The notes under the pieces were generated by a model. That model saw only the letters and a list, made by a program, of their open reading frames with translations. It was not told the DNA's origin and searched no databases. Of a stretch of DNA of 64,000 bases, positions 27,397 through 36,834 are shown one piece after another. The stretch lies in NCBI GenBank assembly GCA_002502785.1, contig DAQG01000024.1:7939-71938 (forward strand), written 5' to 3'. Position 1 is the first letter of the stretch. Each line of letters opens with the position of its first letter. This DNA comes from Methanothrix harundinacea. GTDB taxonomy: Archaea; Halobacteriota; Methanosarcinia; Methanotrichales; Methanotrichaceae. Made by a program: the position numbers and the translations under genes.

Positions 27397-28911
27397 ATGA
27401 AATCATTCGTCTTTCCCGAGTTCCAGATCATAAGGGACGAAGAAAAATGTGGCCAGTGTCGGGGCTGCGAGAGACAGTGTGCCTTCGGCACTCACACTTA
27501 CGATCCGGTGGCTGACCGGCTGGTATCCGACGAATACAAGTGCTCCGGGTGCCAGAGATGCGTCATATTCTGCCCAAAGGACGCCATAGTGGTCCGACCC
27601 TCTCCTTCGTCCTACCGGCCCAACGCATCCTGGTCACGCGAGAAGATCGAGGACCTCAAGAGGCAGGCAGAGACGGGAGGAGTGCTACTCACCGGATGCG
27701 GCAGCGACAAGCCGTTCCGCATCTACTGGGACCACATCGTCCTCAACGCCTCTCAGGTCACAAACCCCTCCATCGACCCGCTAAGAGAGCCGATGGAGCT
27801 ACGCACCTTCCTGGGCGCAAAACCGGACATGATGGAGATCTCCGCCGAGGATGGAGATGTACAGATCAAGACAGAGTTATCGCCCAATCTGATGGTGGAG
27901 ACGCCCATCCTCTTCTCGGCCATGTCCTACGGGGCCATCAGCTACAACGCCTTCCGCTCTTTGGCGACGGCAGCCTGCAAATCCGGAACCTACTTCAATA
28001 CCGGCGAGGGCGGCCTTCCCCGGGAAATGAGGGATGAGTTTGGCAAATGCGCCATTGTGCAGGTGGCCTCAGGCCGCTTCGGCATAGACGCCGAGTACCT
28101 GAACTGCGCCCAAGCGGTGGAGATCAAGGTGGGCCAGGGCGCCAAGCCCGGTATCGGCGGCCACCTTCCCGGCGAGAAGGTCTCCCAGGCCGTGGCAGAG
28201 ACGCGGATGATCCCCATGGGTACCGATGCCATTTCACCTGCACCGCATCACGACATCTACTCCATTGAAGATCTATCCATGCTCATCTACGCTCTGAAAG
28301 AGGCCACCAACTACGAGAAGCCCATATCCGTCAAGATCGCAGCCGTCCACAACTTCGCAGCCATAGCTTCGGGAATCGTGCGAGCCGGTGCGGACATCAT
28401 TGCCATCGATGGCCTGCGAGGCGGAACCGGAGCCGCACCCAAAGCCATCCGGGACAACGTGGGCATACCGACGGAACTGGCAATATCCTCCCTAGACCGA
28501 CGCCTGCGAAATGAGGGGATCAGGAACAGATGCTCCATCATCGCCGCGGGCGGAATTCGATGCAGCTCCGACGTCATCAAGGCCATAGCCTTAGGCGCCG
28601 ATGCCGTCTACATCGGATCTGCGGCTCTGATCGCTATGGGATGCACCCTCTGCCAGAAGTGCTACACCGGAAAATGCAACTGGGGCATATGCACTCAGGA
28701 CCCGCGTCTCTCCGGCAGGCTGAATGTGGAGATCGCCTCCCAGAGGCTGTCCAACCTCATATCAGCCTGGTCGCACGAGATCGCAGAGATGCTGGGCGGC
28801 ATGGGCATCAATGCTCTTGAGAGCCTGCGCGGAAACCGGGACCACCTGCGGGGTGTGGGGCTGTACGAGTGGGAGCTTGATGTACTGGGAATCAAGGGTG
28901 CCGGAGAGTGA
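27397..28911 (+). CDS. Glutamate synthase, ferredoxin-domain FMN synthase subunit
   Basis: A 504-residue protein. Residues 1-80 contain two [4Fe-4S] ferredoxin motifs (CGQCRGCERQC and CSGCQRCVIFCP); the rest is the FMN-binding glutamate synthase barrel, with GEGGLPREM, KVGQGAKPGIGGHLPG, IDGLRGGTGAAPKAIRDN and a Cys cluster (CTLCQKCYTGKCNWGIC) that resembles the [3Fe-4S] ligands of GltB. It joins ammonia to 2-oxoglutarate using two electrons that enter through the Fe-S centres. No NADPH-linked GltD is adjacent on this strand; instead a formate dehydrogenase-type gene follows, which suggests ferredoxin or formate as source. Confidence 0.93.
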   Translation: MKSFVFPEFQIIRDEEKCGQCRGCERQCAFGTHTYDPVADRLVSDEYKCSGCQRCVIFCPKDAIVVRPSPSSYRPNASWSREKIEDLKRQAETGGVLLTGCGSDKPFRIYWDHIVLNASQVTNPSIDPLREPMELRTFLGAKPDMMEISAEDGDVQIKTELSPNLMVETPILFSAMSYGAISYNAFRSLATAACKSGTYFNTGEGGLPREMRDEFGKCAIVQVASGRFGIDAEYLNCAQAVEIKVGQGAKPGIGGHLPGEKVSQAVAETRMIPMGTDAISPAPHHDIYSIEDLSMLIYALKEATNYEKPISVKIAAVHNFAAIASGIVRAGADIIAIDGLRGGTGAAPKAIRDNVGIPTELAISSLDRRLRNEGIRNRCSIIAAGGIRCSSDVIKAIALGADAVYIGSAALIAMGCTLCQKCYTGKCNWGICTQDPRLSGRLNVEIASQRLSNLISAWSHEIAEMLGGMGINALESLRGNRDHLRGVGLYEWELDVLGIKGAGE

Positions 28912-28918
28912 AGAAGAA

Positions 28919-29731
28919 ATGGCGAGAGCAGTTCTATCCGAATCAAGTCTCGAGGTAAAGCAAGATAATCAAAATATAGAGGGCCTTGAGATCGATGCCA
29001 CAGACCTGGGGACTAAAGAGCTGAACGACCAGCTCAGGGACTTGATGCTCTCCGGTGCGAAGAAGGTCAGTATCAGAAATGTCTGCGGTCAGAGGTACAT
29101 CGGCACCCGCCTCTACACACCCGAGCATCTCGAAATGGAGATCGAGATCTTCGGGACTCCGGGCAACGATCTGGCCGCCTTTCTTTACGGCCATAAGATA
29201 ACAGTGCACGGCAACGCCCAGGATGGTGTGGGAAACACCATGGACGCCGGAAAAGTGGTCGTCGAGGGAAGGGCAGGAGACGTATTGGGTTTTTCCATGC
29301 GAGGCGGCGAGATCTATGTGCGGGATAACTGCGGCTATCGAACGGCACTGCACATGAAGGAGTACGAGGGCAAAAGGCCTGTCCTGGTCGTAGGTGGCAG
29401 ATCGCAGGACTTTTTGGGCGAGTACATGGCTGGCGGAATCGTCATCGTACTGGACCTGCAAGACCTGGCTCATGAGGCCAACTTCATAGGCACCGGCATG
29501 CACGGAGGCGTGATATATCTCCGCGGCAGCGTAAAGCAGTCTCAGGTCGGCGGGCAGGTGGACATTTCACCCATAGACGAGTTCAACCGGGAGGTTCTTG
29601 ATCAATACGTCTCCAGGTTCTTGGAGCGTTTTCCTGAGATCGGCAAGAGCAAAGAAGAGATTTTGAGGTCTCAGTTCGTCAGGCTGACACCCAAGTCGAA
29701 GAGGCCTTACGGCAATCTTTATGCATACTAA
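28919..29731 (+). CDS. Glutamate synthase GXGXG-domain subunit
   Basis: A 270-residue right-handed beta-helix subunit equivalent to the C-terminal domain of bacterial GltB. Repeats such as VVVEGRAGDVLGFSMRGGEIYV, MAGGIVIVLDL and GTGMHGGVIYLRG show the G-x-x-G-x-x-x-G pattern. The longest frame starts at 28724 inside the previous gene; the ATG at 28919, 7 nt after that gene's stop, is chosen. The C-terminal tail is basic. Together with the two upstream genes it makes the complete three-piece archaeal glutamate synthase. Confidence 0.92.
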   Translation: MARAVLSESSLEVKQDNQNIEGLEIDATDLGTKELNDQLRDLMLSGAKKVSIRNVCGQRYIGTRLYTPEHLEMEIEIFGTPGNDLAAFLYGHKITVHGNAQDGVGNTMDAGKVVVEGRAGDVLGFSMRGGEIYVRDNCGYRTALHMKEYEGKRPVLVVGGRSQDFLGEYMAGGIVIVLDLQDLAHEANFIGTGMHGGVIYLRGSVKQSQVGGQVDISPIDEFNREVLDQYVSRFLERFPEIGKSKEEILRSQFVRLTPKSKRPYGNLYAY

Positions 29732-29781
29732 AATCGTGCGGAATATTGCTTGAGATAAACCAATAGCCATCAGGGATTAAG

Positions 29782-31818
29782 ATGACAAAAGTGCTTGTTC
29801 CAACGGTCTGTCCATATTGTGGTGCAGGCTGCGGATTTTTCATTTCAGTCGAGAAGGAACGCGCTACAGGGATCGAATACATGCCTGATCACCCTGTAAG
29901 CGAGGGAGCTTTATGCTCAAAGGGAAATGCGGCCTTGGAGGTCCTCTGTCATCAGGAGCGGTTCACCTCTCCTCTGAAGAGAAAAGGAGAAGGCTGGGCC
30001 AGGATATCCTGGGAAGAGGCCATCGATCTGGTGGCAAAAGGCCTTGGTGATGCCATCAAAAAGAACGGGCCTGGCAGCATCGCCTTTCTTGCCTCTTCCA
30101 AATGCAGCAACGAGGAGAACTATCTGATCGAGAAGCTGGCCCGCCTCCTGGGCTCGCCTCATGTGGACAACTGCGCCCGGCTCTGTCATGCCCCCTCGGT
30201 GGTGGGATTGAACCGAACCTTGGGAGCTGCCGGCATGACCAATCCCATACCGGATATTGCAAGCTCCAAATGCGTATTCATCATAGGATCGAACCTGGCG
30301 GAAAATCATCCCGTCATCTCCCGCTGGATTCACAGGGCAAAGGATGAAGGTGCCGTGGTAATCGCAGCCGATCCTCGCGTGACTCATACCTCCTGGATGG
30401 CAGATGTATTCCTCCAGCTTAAGCCGGGAACGGATGTCGCTCTCCTGAACGGCATGGCTCATGTGATAATCAAAGAGGGGCTGGTTGACAGAGATTACAT
30501 CGCCCAGAGGACGCGAGGCTTTGAGGAGCTGAAGGAGTCGGTCGGGGATTATACTCCGGAAAAGGTGGCGGAGATAACCGGGGTTCCAGCCGGCGACATT
30601 GTGCGGGCGGCGCGGGCCTATGCCATATCTCCGGCCTCTTCTATTCTCTATTCCATGGGAATCACCCAGCACACCACGGGGACAGACAACGTGCAGGCCG
30701 TCTCGGACCTGGCTCTCATCTGCGGCCATCTGGGAAAGCCGGGCACTGGGGTCATGCCGCTTCGTGGCCAGAACAATGTGCAGGGTGCCTGCGATATGGG
30801 GGCGCTGGCTGAGTTTTATCCAGGCTACAAAAAGGCTGACGATTCCGAGACCATCAGATACTTCTCCTCTGCCTGGCGGACTGAAGGCCTGCCTCTGGGC
30901 CCGGGGCTCACGGCCACCCAGATGATCGATGCCGCTGGCACGGGAGATATAAAAGGCATGTACGTTGTGGGCGAAGATCCGGCCAACTCCGATCCCTGCA
31001 GCCACAATGTACACTCGGCTCTTGATAATCTTGATTTTCTGGTGGTGCAGGACATATTCATGACTGCGACAGCACAGCTCGCAGATGTTGTTTTGCCTGG
31101 AGCGGTCTGGGCTGAGAAGGAAGGTAGCTACACCAACACGGAAAGGCGTGTGCAGTGGAGCTGCAGGGCCATCGATCCGCCGGGAGCGGCACTCTCCGAC
31201 CTCGAAATAGTTTGTAAAGTTGCCCGGTCACTGGGTCTGGATTTCTACTATCCTGATGCTGCCTCAGTTTTGGCAGAGATAAACAGGACCGTACCGCAGT
31301 ACGCCGGCATAACCCGGGAGCGGCTTGAAAGAGACGGCCTGGTCTGGCCTTGCCCAACCGTCGATCATCCGGGAACGCCCATACTTCACTCCTCCGGCTT
31401 CAAGCTTGCCGAGGGGCGCGCCTGTATCGTGCACGTACCTTACCGGCCGGCGGCCGAAGTCGCAAGCTGGGATTATCCCTTCATCCTGACCACCGGGCGC
31501 GTGGCTGTTCACCACAACGCCGGGTCCATGACGAGGAGAAGCCCGTCCCTCATCAGCCGCGAACCGGATCTCTATGTGGAGATCAACACCGCCGACGCCG
31601 CCCGGCTCAAGGTGGCTGATGGAGACGAGGTGACCATAACCACGCCGCGGGGCGAGACAGAGGCTTATGCACGCCTCACGGATAAAGTAAAAAGGGGAGT
31701 GGTGTTCATGCCGTTCCATTTCCCTGGGACCAATATCCTCACCACGGATATCACAGACCCTGAGGCCAGGATACCGGAGTTCAAGGTCGCTGCCTGCAAG
31801 ATTTCCCGGAGGGATTAA
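29782..31818 (+). CDS. fdhA: Formate dehydrogenase-type molybdopterin subunit (copy 1)
   Basis: A 678-residue molybdopterin oxidoreductase. The N-terminal [4Fe-4S] ligands are Cys10, Cys13, Cys17 and Cys45; VDNCARLCHAPSV places Cys135-His136 where formate dehydrogenases carry Sec/Cys-His at the metal, so formate is the probable substrate. MGITQHTTGTDNVQAVSDLALICG, MPLRGQNNVQGACDMGAL and the C-terminal PFILTTGRVAVHHNAGSMTRRSP are standard FdhA segments. It begins 50 nt after the last glutamate synthase gene with site AGGGA, and its stop abuts the next gene (TAAATG). There is no F420-binding FdhB beside it. A role in feeding formate electrons to glutamate synthase is inferred from this arrangement. 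Confidence 0.88.
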   Translation: MTKVLVPTVCPYCGAGCGFFISVEKERATGIEYMPDHPVSEGALCSKGNAALEVLCHQERFTSPLKRKGEGWARISWEEAIDLVAKGLGDAIKKNGPGSIAFLASSKCSNEENYLIEKLARLLGSPHVDNCARLCHAPSVVGLNRTLGAAGMTNPIPDIASSKCVFIIGSNLAENHPVISRWIHRAKDEGAVVIAADPRVTHTSWMADVFLQLKPGTDVALLNGMAHVIIKEGLVDRDYIAQRTRGFEELKESVGDYTPEKVAEITGVPAGDIVRAARAYAISPASSILYSMGITQHTTGTDNVQAVSDLALICGHLGKPGTGVMPLRGQNNVQGACDMGALAEFYPGYKKADDSETIRYFSSAWRTEGLPLGPGLTATQMIDAAGTGDIKGMYVVGEDPANSDPCSHNVHSALDNLDFLVVQDIFMTATAQLADVVLPGAVWAEKEGSYTNTERRVQWSCRAIDPPGAALSDLEIVCKVARSLGLDFYYPDAASVLAEINRTVPQYAGITRERLERDGLVWPCPTVDHPGTPILHSSGFKLAEGRACIVHVPYRPAAEVASWDYPFILTTGRVAVHHNAGSMTRRSPSLISREPDLYVEINTADAARLKVADGDEVTITTPRGETEAYARLTDKVKRGVVFMPFHFPGTNILTTDITDPEARIPEFKVAACKISRRD

Positions 31819-32259
31819 ATGCCCGTTTATATTGACATAAGCAGATGTATCGGCTGCCGGTCTTGCGAGGTAGCCTGCCAGCGAGTACACGGAGGCAGCG
31901 GACACGTCAACGTCCATTTTGTGGGAGATTCGGCCTCGGTTCCCATATTGTGTCATCACTGTGAGGAGGCTTCCTGTACCATGGCCTGCTTCAGCGGGGC
32001 CCTCTATAAAGATGGAGATAAAACGGTCTTTGATGTGGAAAAGTGCACAGGCTGCGGCCTTTGTCGGCTGGCCTGCCCCTTCGGGGTGGTCTGGACGGAC
32101 AAGATCGCCCACAAGTGCGATCTCTGCGAGGGGCTGGCCGAAGTGCCAACTTGCGTTACCACCTGTCCGGCCAATGCTCTATCCACCGATTTTGATCTGG
32201 CGTCCCGCCGGGCGCGGGCGCGGGCGGCGCGGGTTGCTGCCCAGGGAGGTAGAAGATGA
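31819..32259 (+). CDS. Four-cluster ferredoxin-type electron-transfer subunit (HycB/CooF-like)
   Basis: A 146-residue iron-sulfur protein. The cysteine pattern (CIGCRSCEVAC, CHHCEEASCTMAC, CTGCGLCRLACP, CDLCEGLAEVPTCVTTCP) supports four [4Fe-4S] clusters as in HycB, CooF and the beta subunits of molybdopterin enzymes. It would pass electrons from the FdhA copy before it. It starts with no gap after fdhA and overlaps the next gene by 4 nt. The last 20 residues are Arg/Ala-rich, of unknown meaning. Confidence 0.88.
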   Translation: MPVYIDISRCIGCRSCEVACQRVHGGSGHVNVHFVGDSASVPILCHHCEEASCTMACFSGALYKDGDKTVFDVEKCTGCGLCRLACPFGVVWTDKIAHKCDLCEGLAEVPTCVTTCPANALSTDFDLASRRARARAARVAAQGGRR

Positions 32260-32675
32260 TCAAAGTAGATGCCAGCCTTTGTTTGGGCTGCCATTCCTGC
32301 TCCAACGTCTGTCCTAGCCAAAATATCGTCCGCACCGAGACTGGAGTGACGCGGAGCATTCACTGGAAGAGATGTAAAGAGGAATGCGATCTTTGCGTGG
32401 AACTCTGCCCTGCCAAAGCTCTGACCCTGGTGCCTTTCGACGAATCTGTGCCAGAGCCCGAGGTCTGCTTCTATCTAGTGGCCTGCAAGATCTGCGGGTC
32501 CCGTTACGCCACCGAGCCCATGCTGAAGAGGATCGAATCAGTTATTCCCGCTAATTTGCAGAAGGATTCCGAGGGCCTGGATTGGATCAGGGTGTGTCCG
32601 GTTTGTCGGCGGACTATTGAGGCGGAGAGGGCCACCCGGCAGATGGTTTTGGGAAGGAGCAGGAAAAGCCCGTGA
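32256..32675 (+). CDS. Two-cluster ferredoxin with C-terminal CxxC pairs
   Basis: A 139-residue protein. CLGCHSCSNVCP and CKEECDLCVELCP fit two [4Fe-4S] clusters; the C-terminal half has two more CxxC pairs (CKICG, and CPVCR about 37 residues later), which could bind zinc or another cluster. Its four-nt ATGA overlap with the previous gene shows it belongs to the glutamate synthase-fdhA unit. It may be the link that docks the dehydrogenase to the glutamate synthase ferredoxin domain, or a soluble shuttle; neither is proven. Confidence 0.82.
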   Translation: MIKVDASLCLGCHSCSNVCPSQNIVRTETGVTRSIHWKRCKEECDLCVELCPAKALTLVPFDESVPEPEVCFYLVACKICGSRYATEPMLKRIESVIPANLQKDSEGLDWIRVCPVCRRTIEAERATRQMVLGRSRKSP

Positions 32676-33140
32676 AAGGGCGAATAAATGCTGTTCCTTT
32701 TCTTCAGAAATTTAATTTTTATCGTATACCCAGCAGCTCTGCTACGGGGATGAGCATATAACTGACAAACCGTTGCTGTGTTCACATATTTTGACACGAT
32801 ATTATGCGGTTTATAGTGCAACGTGTTTGGGAACCTTCCTACAAACCAGGATGACTAAGGCGCCGCCGCCAGTTCGACTCAAAGTATATAATAACTGGAA
32901 TATCCAAAATCCGGAGATCTGGCAGTTATGCAGCGTCAAAAGATATGTTTACTTCCACTCCGGAAGGTAAATGCCTATGCAAAACTTATTAAGCCTAACG
33001 GTATCATAGCTCCGCCTACATGTAGCTCTTGCACTTGAGAATCCGAGGATGCTAGATATCGATCCGGCGATAACTGAGGATAGAGCTTCATAAAGAGTGG
33101 GCAAGAAAAGCTCTCTGCCCCCTTGCCGTGAAAAACTGTA
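32676..33140. other. Intergenic stretch between the two plus-strand fdhA genes
   Basis: No gene recognised. AAGTATATAATAACTGG near 32881-32897 looks like a TATA element, but would give a leader of about 220 nt before the second fdhA. The palindrome TCCGGA occurs twice (near 32910 and 32958). A regulated leader or a non-coding RNA cannot be judged from sequence alone. Confidence 0.35.
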
Positions 33141-35195
33141 GTGGAAGGTGTTGGTATACCTAAAGAACTAATTCCATCAGTTTGTCCCTACTGCGCCGTT
33201 GGCTGCGGATTTTACCTGGAGGTAGAGAAAGGCCGGGCCACCGGGCTGGAGTACATGCCCGAGCATCCGACGGGAGAGGGCGGTCTGTGTCCCAAGGGCA
33301 ACGCCGTCCTCGAAGTTCTCAACCATGAGGAGAGGCTCCGATATCCTCTCAAGAGGAATGGAGACGAGTGGATCAGAATTTCCTGGGAGGAGGCCCTAGA
33401 CCTGGTGGCGAAGGGGCTGAGCAAGGCTGTGCAGGAACACGGTGGCAGATCCCTGGGCTTTCTCGCATCCTCGAGATGCAACAACGAAGAGAACTACGCT
33501 CTACAAAAGATGGCTAGGCTCCTGGGTTCGCCCAACGTGGACAACTGCGCCCGCCTCTGCCACTCTCCCACGGTGGTGGGCCTCGGAGGAGCTCTTGGAA
33601 CGGGGGCTATGACCAACAACATCAGGGATCTGGAAAATTCTCGGTGCATCCTGGCCATAGGAACCAACCTGGCCGAGGCCCACCCCGTAGTCTCCAGGTG
33701 GATCCACAAGGCGAAGGACAATGGAGCTAAAATAATAGTCGTGGACCCGAGGATCACCCACACGTCCTGGATGGCAGACCTCCACCTGAGACTCAAGCCC
33801 GGAACGGACATCGATCTTCTCAGGGGAATGATGAAGGCGGCGATAGAAGAAGGGTCGATAGACAGAAGCTTCATCGCCGATAGGACCAATGGCTTTGAAG
33901 ATCTCAAGCGAAGCCTGGAAGGGTTCACCGTGGAGAAGGCTGCAGAGCTGACGGGCCTCTCTGCCGGGGAGATCATCAAAGCTGCCCGGCTCTATTCACG
34001 ATCTGAAGCCTCGGCCCTCCTCTACTCCATGGGCATCACCCAGCACATCTGCGGTACTGATAACGTCAGGGCATGCACCGACCTGGCCCTTATCTGCGGA
34101 CAGATTGGAAGGCCGGGGGCCGGCATCTGGCCCATGAGAGGTCAGAACAACGTCCAGGGCACCTGCGACATGGGTGCCATGGTCGAGTTCTACCCCGGGT
34201 ACAAGAGGGCTTCCGATCCGTCATCTGTCGATTTATTCAAGACATCCTGGGGTGCGCCGAGCCTTCCCGAGGGACAGGGGATGACATCGACGGAGATGAT
34301 GGACGCAGCCCTGGAAGGTCAGATCAGGGCCATGTACGTAATCGGGGAAGACCCTGTGATATGCGATCCAAACACCTCCAAGACCCAAAAGGCTCTGGAA
34401 AGCCTAGATTTTCTGGTGGTCCAGGAGATATTCCTGACAGCTACCGCCAAGCTTGCCGATATCGTCCTGCCTGCCGCTGCCTGGGCTGAGAAGGATGGCA
34501 GCTATACCTCCATGGAAAGAAGAATCCAGTGGATAGACAAGGCCGTGCCCGCACCCGAAGAGGCAAAAGAGGGTCTATCGATAATCTGTGAGATCGCCAG
34601 AAGGCTTGGGCATGACCTAAACTACACCTCTGCCTCGGAGGTTCTAGAAGAGATCAACCAGACGGTGCCAGCATACCGAGGCGCCACCAGATCTCGGATA
34701 TCCAACCCCGGCGGCCTGCCCTGGCCGTGCCCGGCAGAGGACCATCCAGGCACGGAGATTCTTCACGTCGGGGGATTCTCCACGCCGGACGGCAGGGCCA
34801 ATCTGGCCGTTGTCGAGAATGTGCCCCCTGCCGAGGTGCCAAGCCCCGAGTACCCCATCCTCCTAACCACGGGCAGAATAGTCGTTCACTACAACAGCGG
34901 CTCCATGACCCGGAGGAGCCCGTCTCTCATGGAGAGGGACCCCGAGCTGTACGTGGAGGTGAACCCCGAGGACGCTTCCAGCCTGAAGATCGCCGATGGC
35001 AGCATGGTGGTGGTATCGACCCTGAGGGGAGGGACGCGGGCCAAGGCGAGGCTCACGAATGCGGTAAAGCCAGGGATGGTCTTCATGCCCTTCCACTACC
35101 ACGGGGCGAACCTGATTACCTCCGACGCCAGGGACCCGGTATCCAAGATACCTGAGTACAAGGCGGCCGCCTGTAATATAGTGCCCGCAGAATGA
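33141..35195 (+). CDS. fdhA: Formate dehydrogenase-type molybdopterin subunit (copy 2)
   Basis: A 684-residue close paralogue of the fdhA at 29782; most blocks can be aligned by eye without gaps. It has the N-terminal CPYCAVGCGF ligands, VDNCARLCHSPTV with Cys140-His at the metal, and GITQHICGTDNVRACTDLALICG. The start is a GTG with no strong ribosome-binding site. No Fe-S partner gene follows; the next gene is convergent. It may share the Fe-S subunits of copy 1, or be a differently regulated isoenzyme. Tandem duplication is the simplest origin. Confidence 0.87.
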   Translation: MEGVGIPKELIPSVCPYCAVGCGFYLEVEKGRATGLEYMPEHPTGEGGLCPKGNAVLEVLNHEERLRYPLKRNGDEWIRISWEEALDLVAKGLSKAVQEHGGRSLGFLASSRCNNEENYALQKMARLLGSPNVDNCARLCHSPTVVGLGGALGTGAMTNNIRDLENSRCILAIGTNLAEAHPVVSRWIHKAKDNGAKIIVVDPRITHTSWMADLHLRLKPGTDIDLLRGMMKAAIEEGSIDRSFIADRTNGFEDLKRSLEGFTVEKAAELTGLSAGEIIKAARLYSRSEASALLYSMGITQHICGTDNVRACTDLALICGQIGRPGAGIWPMRGQNNVQGTCDMGAMVEFYPGYKRASDPSSVDLFKTSWGAPSLPEGQGMTSTEMMDAALEGQIRAMYVIGEDPVICDPNTSKTQKALESLDFLVVQEIFLTATAKLADIVLPAAAWAEKDGSYTSMERRIQWIDKAVPAPEEAKEGLSIICEIARRLGHDLNYTSASEVLEEINQTVPAYRGATRSRISNPGGLPWPCPAEDHPGTEILHVGGFSTPDGRANLAVVENVPPAEVPSPEYPILLTTGRIVVHYNSGSMTRRSPSLMERDPELYVEVNPEDASSLKIADGSMVVVSTLRGGTRAKARLTNAVKPGMVFMPFHYHGANLITSDARDPVSKIPEYKAAACNIVPAE

Positions 35196-35334
35196 GGGGC
35201 GATGGGCCCGAAAGCCGCAGGAAGGCAACATAAAGAGAAACTAAGACTAAGCCAGAAAATCGCACGGGAGGGTGGTGGGCTTTTAGCCAGATTCCACATA
35301 CCCATCTCGAACATTTCTTTCGCCGAATTGACAG

Positions 35335-36753
35335 TCAGCGGTTCCAGGATCCGTCTTCTCGGAGCCAGCGATCTATATCTTCAGCAGCCTTCTTGCCGGC
35401 TCCCATGGCGCTGATGACTGTGGCGCCGCCGGTGGTTATGTCTCCACCAGCCCAGACGCCCTCTCTGGTGGTTCTGCCGTCGTCGTCCACCACGAGGGTG
35501 CCCCACCGGGTGGTCTCAAGCCCCGGGGTGTTGGCCGGGAGCAGGGGGTTTGGCGTGGTTCCCACGGCTATGATCACGGTGTCCACATCCATTACGTGCT
35601 CGGACCCCAAATCGGCTACGGGCCTGCGCCTGCCGCTATCGTCAGGCTCGCCCAGAACCATATTCACCACTTCCATCCCGGCGACCCTGCCGCGATCGTC
35701 TGCCACAAACCTGGTGGGGTTCGTCAAAAAGTCGAAAATTACGCCCTCCTCTTTGGCGTTCTCGATCTCCTCGAGCCTCGCCGGCATCTCCGCCTCGGAC
35801 CTGCGGTATACAACGTGGACCTCGTCTGCGCCGAGCCTGACGGCACATCGAGCCGCGTCCATGGCGACGTTTCCGCCACCCACGACCGCCACCTTTCTTC
35901 CCTGCCTGATGGGCGTGTCGTACTTCGGAAACTTGTAGGCCTTCATCAGGTTGACCCGGGTGAGATATTCGTTGGCGGAATAGACTCCGTTGAGGTTCTC
36001 GCCAGGGATGTTGAGAAATCGTGGAGCTCCCGCGCCGATACCAAGAAAGACGGCGTCGAAACCCGTCTTCAATAGCTCATCTACCTGGACCAGCCGTCCC
36101 ACCACCGCGTCCAACTCGAAGTTGACGCCCAAAGTCTTCACGTAATCAACCTCGGACCGGACGATCTTTTTGGGCAGCCTGAACTCGGGAATTCCGTAGA
36201 TCAAAACCCCCCCAGCATCGTGGAGCGCCTCAAAGATGGTGACCTTGTGGCCCCTTAAAGCTAGATCTGCGGCACAGGTTAGGCCGGCAGGACCGGCACC
36301 CACCACGGCAACCTTTTTTCCGGTGGGCGGCTGGACCTTTGCCGAAGGCGCGTCCTCGTTTTCTGCGTCCGGATCAGAGGCGCATTTCTTAAGAAGGCCG
36401 CAGCGTGCCTCCCAATCCGCTGCGAACCTTTCGAGACGACCGATGGCTAAGGGTGCGCCTTTCTTCCCGAGAACACAACGGCTCTCGCACTGAACCTCTT
36501 GGGGGCATACCCTTCCGCATATGCCGGGCAGGCTGTTTTTGCTCTTGATTGTCCTGACGGCGTTCCACATCTCACCCTCCCGTATCGCCTTTATGAAATG
36601 GGGAATGTCTACACCCACAGGACAGCCTTCCATGCATCTGGGCTTTTTGCACTCAAGGCACCTATTGGCCTCTTCGATGGCCTGTTCTTCGGAATAGCCC
36701 AAAGCCACCTCGAGGAAGTTGCGGCGTCTCTCCTCTGGTGACTGTTTGGGCAT
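35335..36753 (-). CDS. NfnB/GltA-like NAD(P)H-dependent flavoprotein
   Basis: A 472-residue protein of the glutamate-synthase-small-subunit family. An N-terminal double [4Fe-4S] domain (CLECKKPRCMEGCPVGVDIP, CGRVCPQEVQCESRC) is followed by FAD-binding VAVVGAGPAGLTCAADLALRG and NAD(P)-binding VAVVGGGNVAMDAARCAVRLG, with EGVWAGGDITTGGATVISAMGAG near the end. The same fold serves as GltD and as the large subunit of NADH-dependent ferredoxin:NADP oxidoreductase (NfnB) or sulfide dehydrogenase. Because an NfnA-like gene precedes it 81 nt upstream and an NAD-type formate dehydrogenase before that, the Nfn role is favoured; service as a GltD for the glutamate synthase at 26-30 kb is the alternative. 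Confidence 0.87.
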   Translation of the reverse strand: MPKQSPEERRRNFLEVALGYSEEQAIEEANRCLECKKPRCMEGCPVGVDIPHFIKAIREGEMWNAVRTIKSKNSLPGICGRVCPQEVQCESRCVLGKKGAPLAIGRLERFAADWEARCGLLKKCASDPDAENEDAPSAKVQPPTGKKVAVVGAGPAGLTCAADLALRGHKVTIFEALHDAGGVLIYGIPEFRLPKKIVRSEVDYVKTLGVNFELDAVVGRLVQVDELLKTGFDAVFLGIGAGAPRFLNIPGENLNGVYSANEYLTRVNLMKAYKFPKYDTPIRQGRKVAVVGGGNVAMDAARCAVRLGADEVHVVYRRSEAEMPARLEEIENAKEEGVIFDFLTNPTRFVADDRGRVAGMEVVNMVLGEPDDSGRRRPVADLGSEHVMDVDTVIIAVGTTPNPLLPANTPGLETTRWGTLVVDDDGRTTREGVWAGGDITTGGATVISAMGAGKKAAEDIDRWLREDGSWNR

Positions 36754-36834
36754 GGAAACCCTCCTCAGGTTCAGCTTTTTTTTTATTACCTGACATCGTA
36801 TCCCGCTTCGGTATATTGATGTTCTGCCGGCTTT

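Noticed and set aside
28724..28918. Longer start for the GXGXG subunit
   Set aside because: These codons shadow the synthase gene; the chosen ATG lies 7 nt after its stop.
30184..30192. Possible selenocysteine in the formate dehydrogenases
   Set aside because: All three alpha subunits have an ordinary Cys codon at the metal-ligand position; there is no in-frame TGA.
29917..31014. Long antisense frame over fdhA copy 1
   Set aside because: Antisense shadow of a high-GC coding gene; no recognisable motif.
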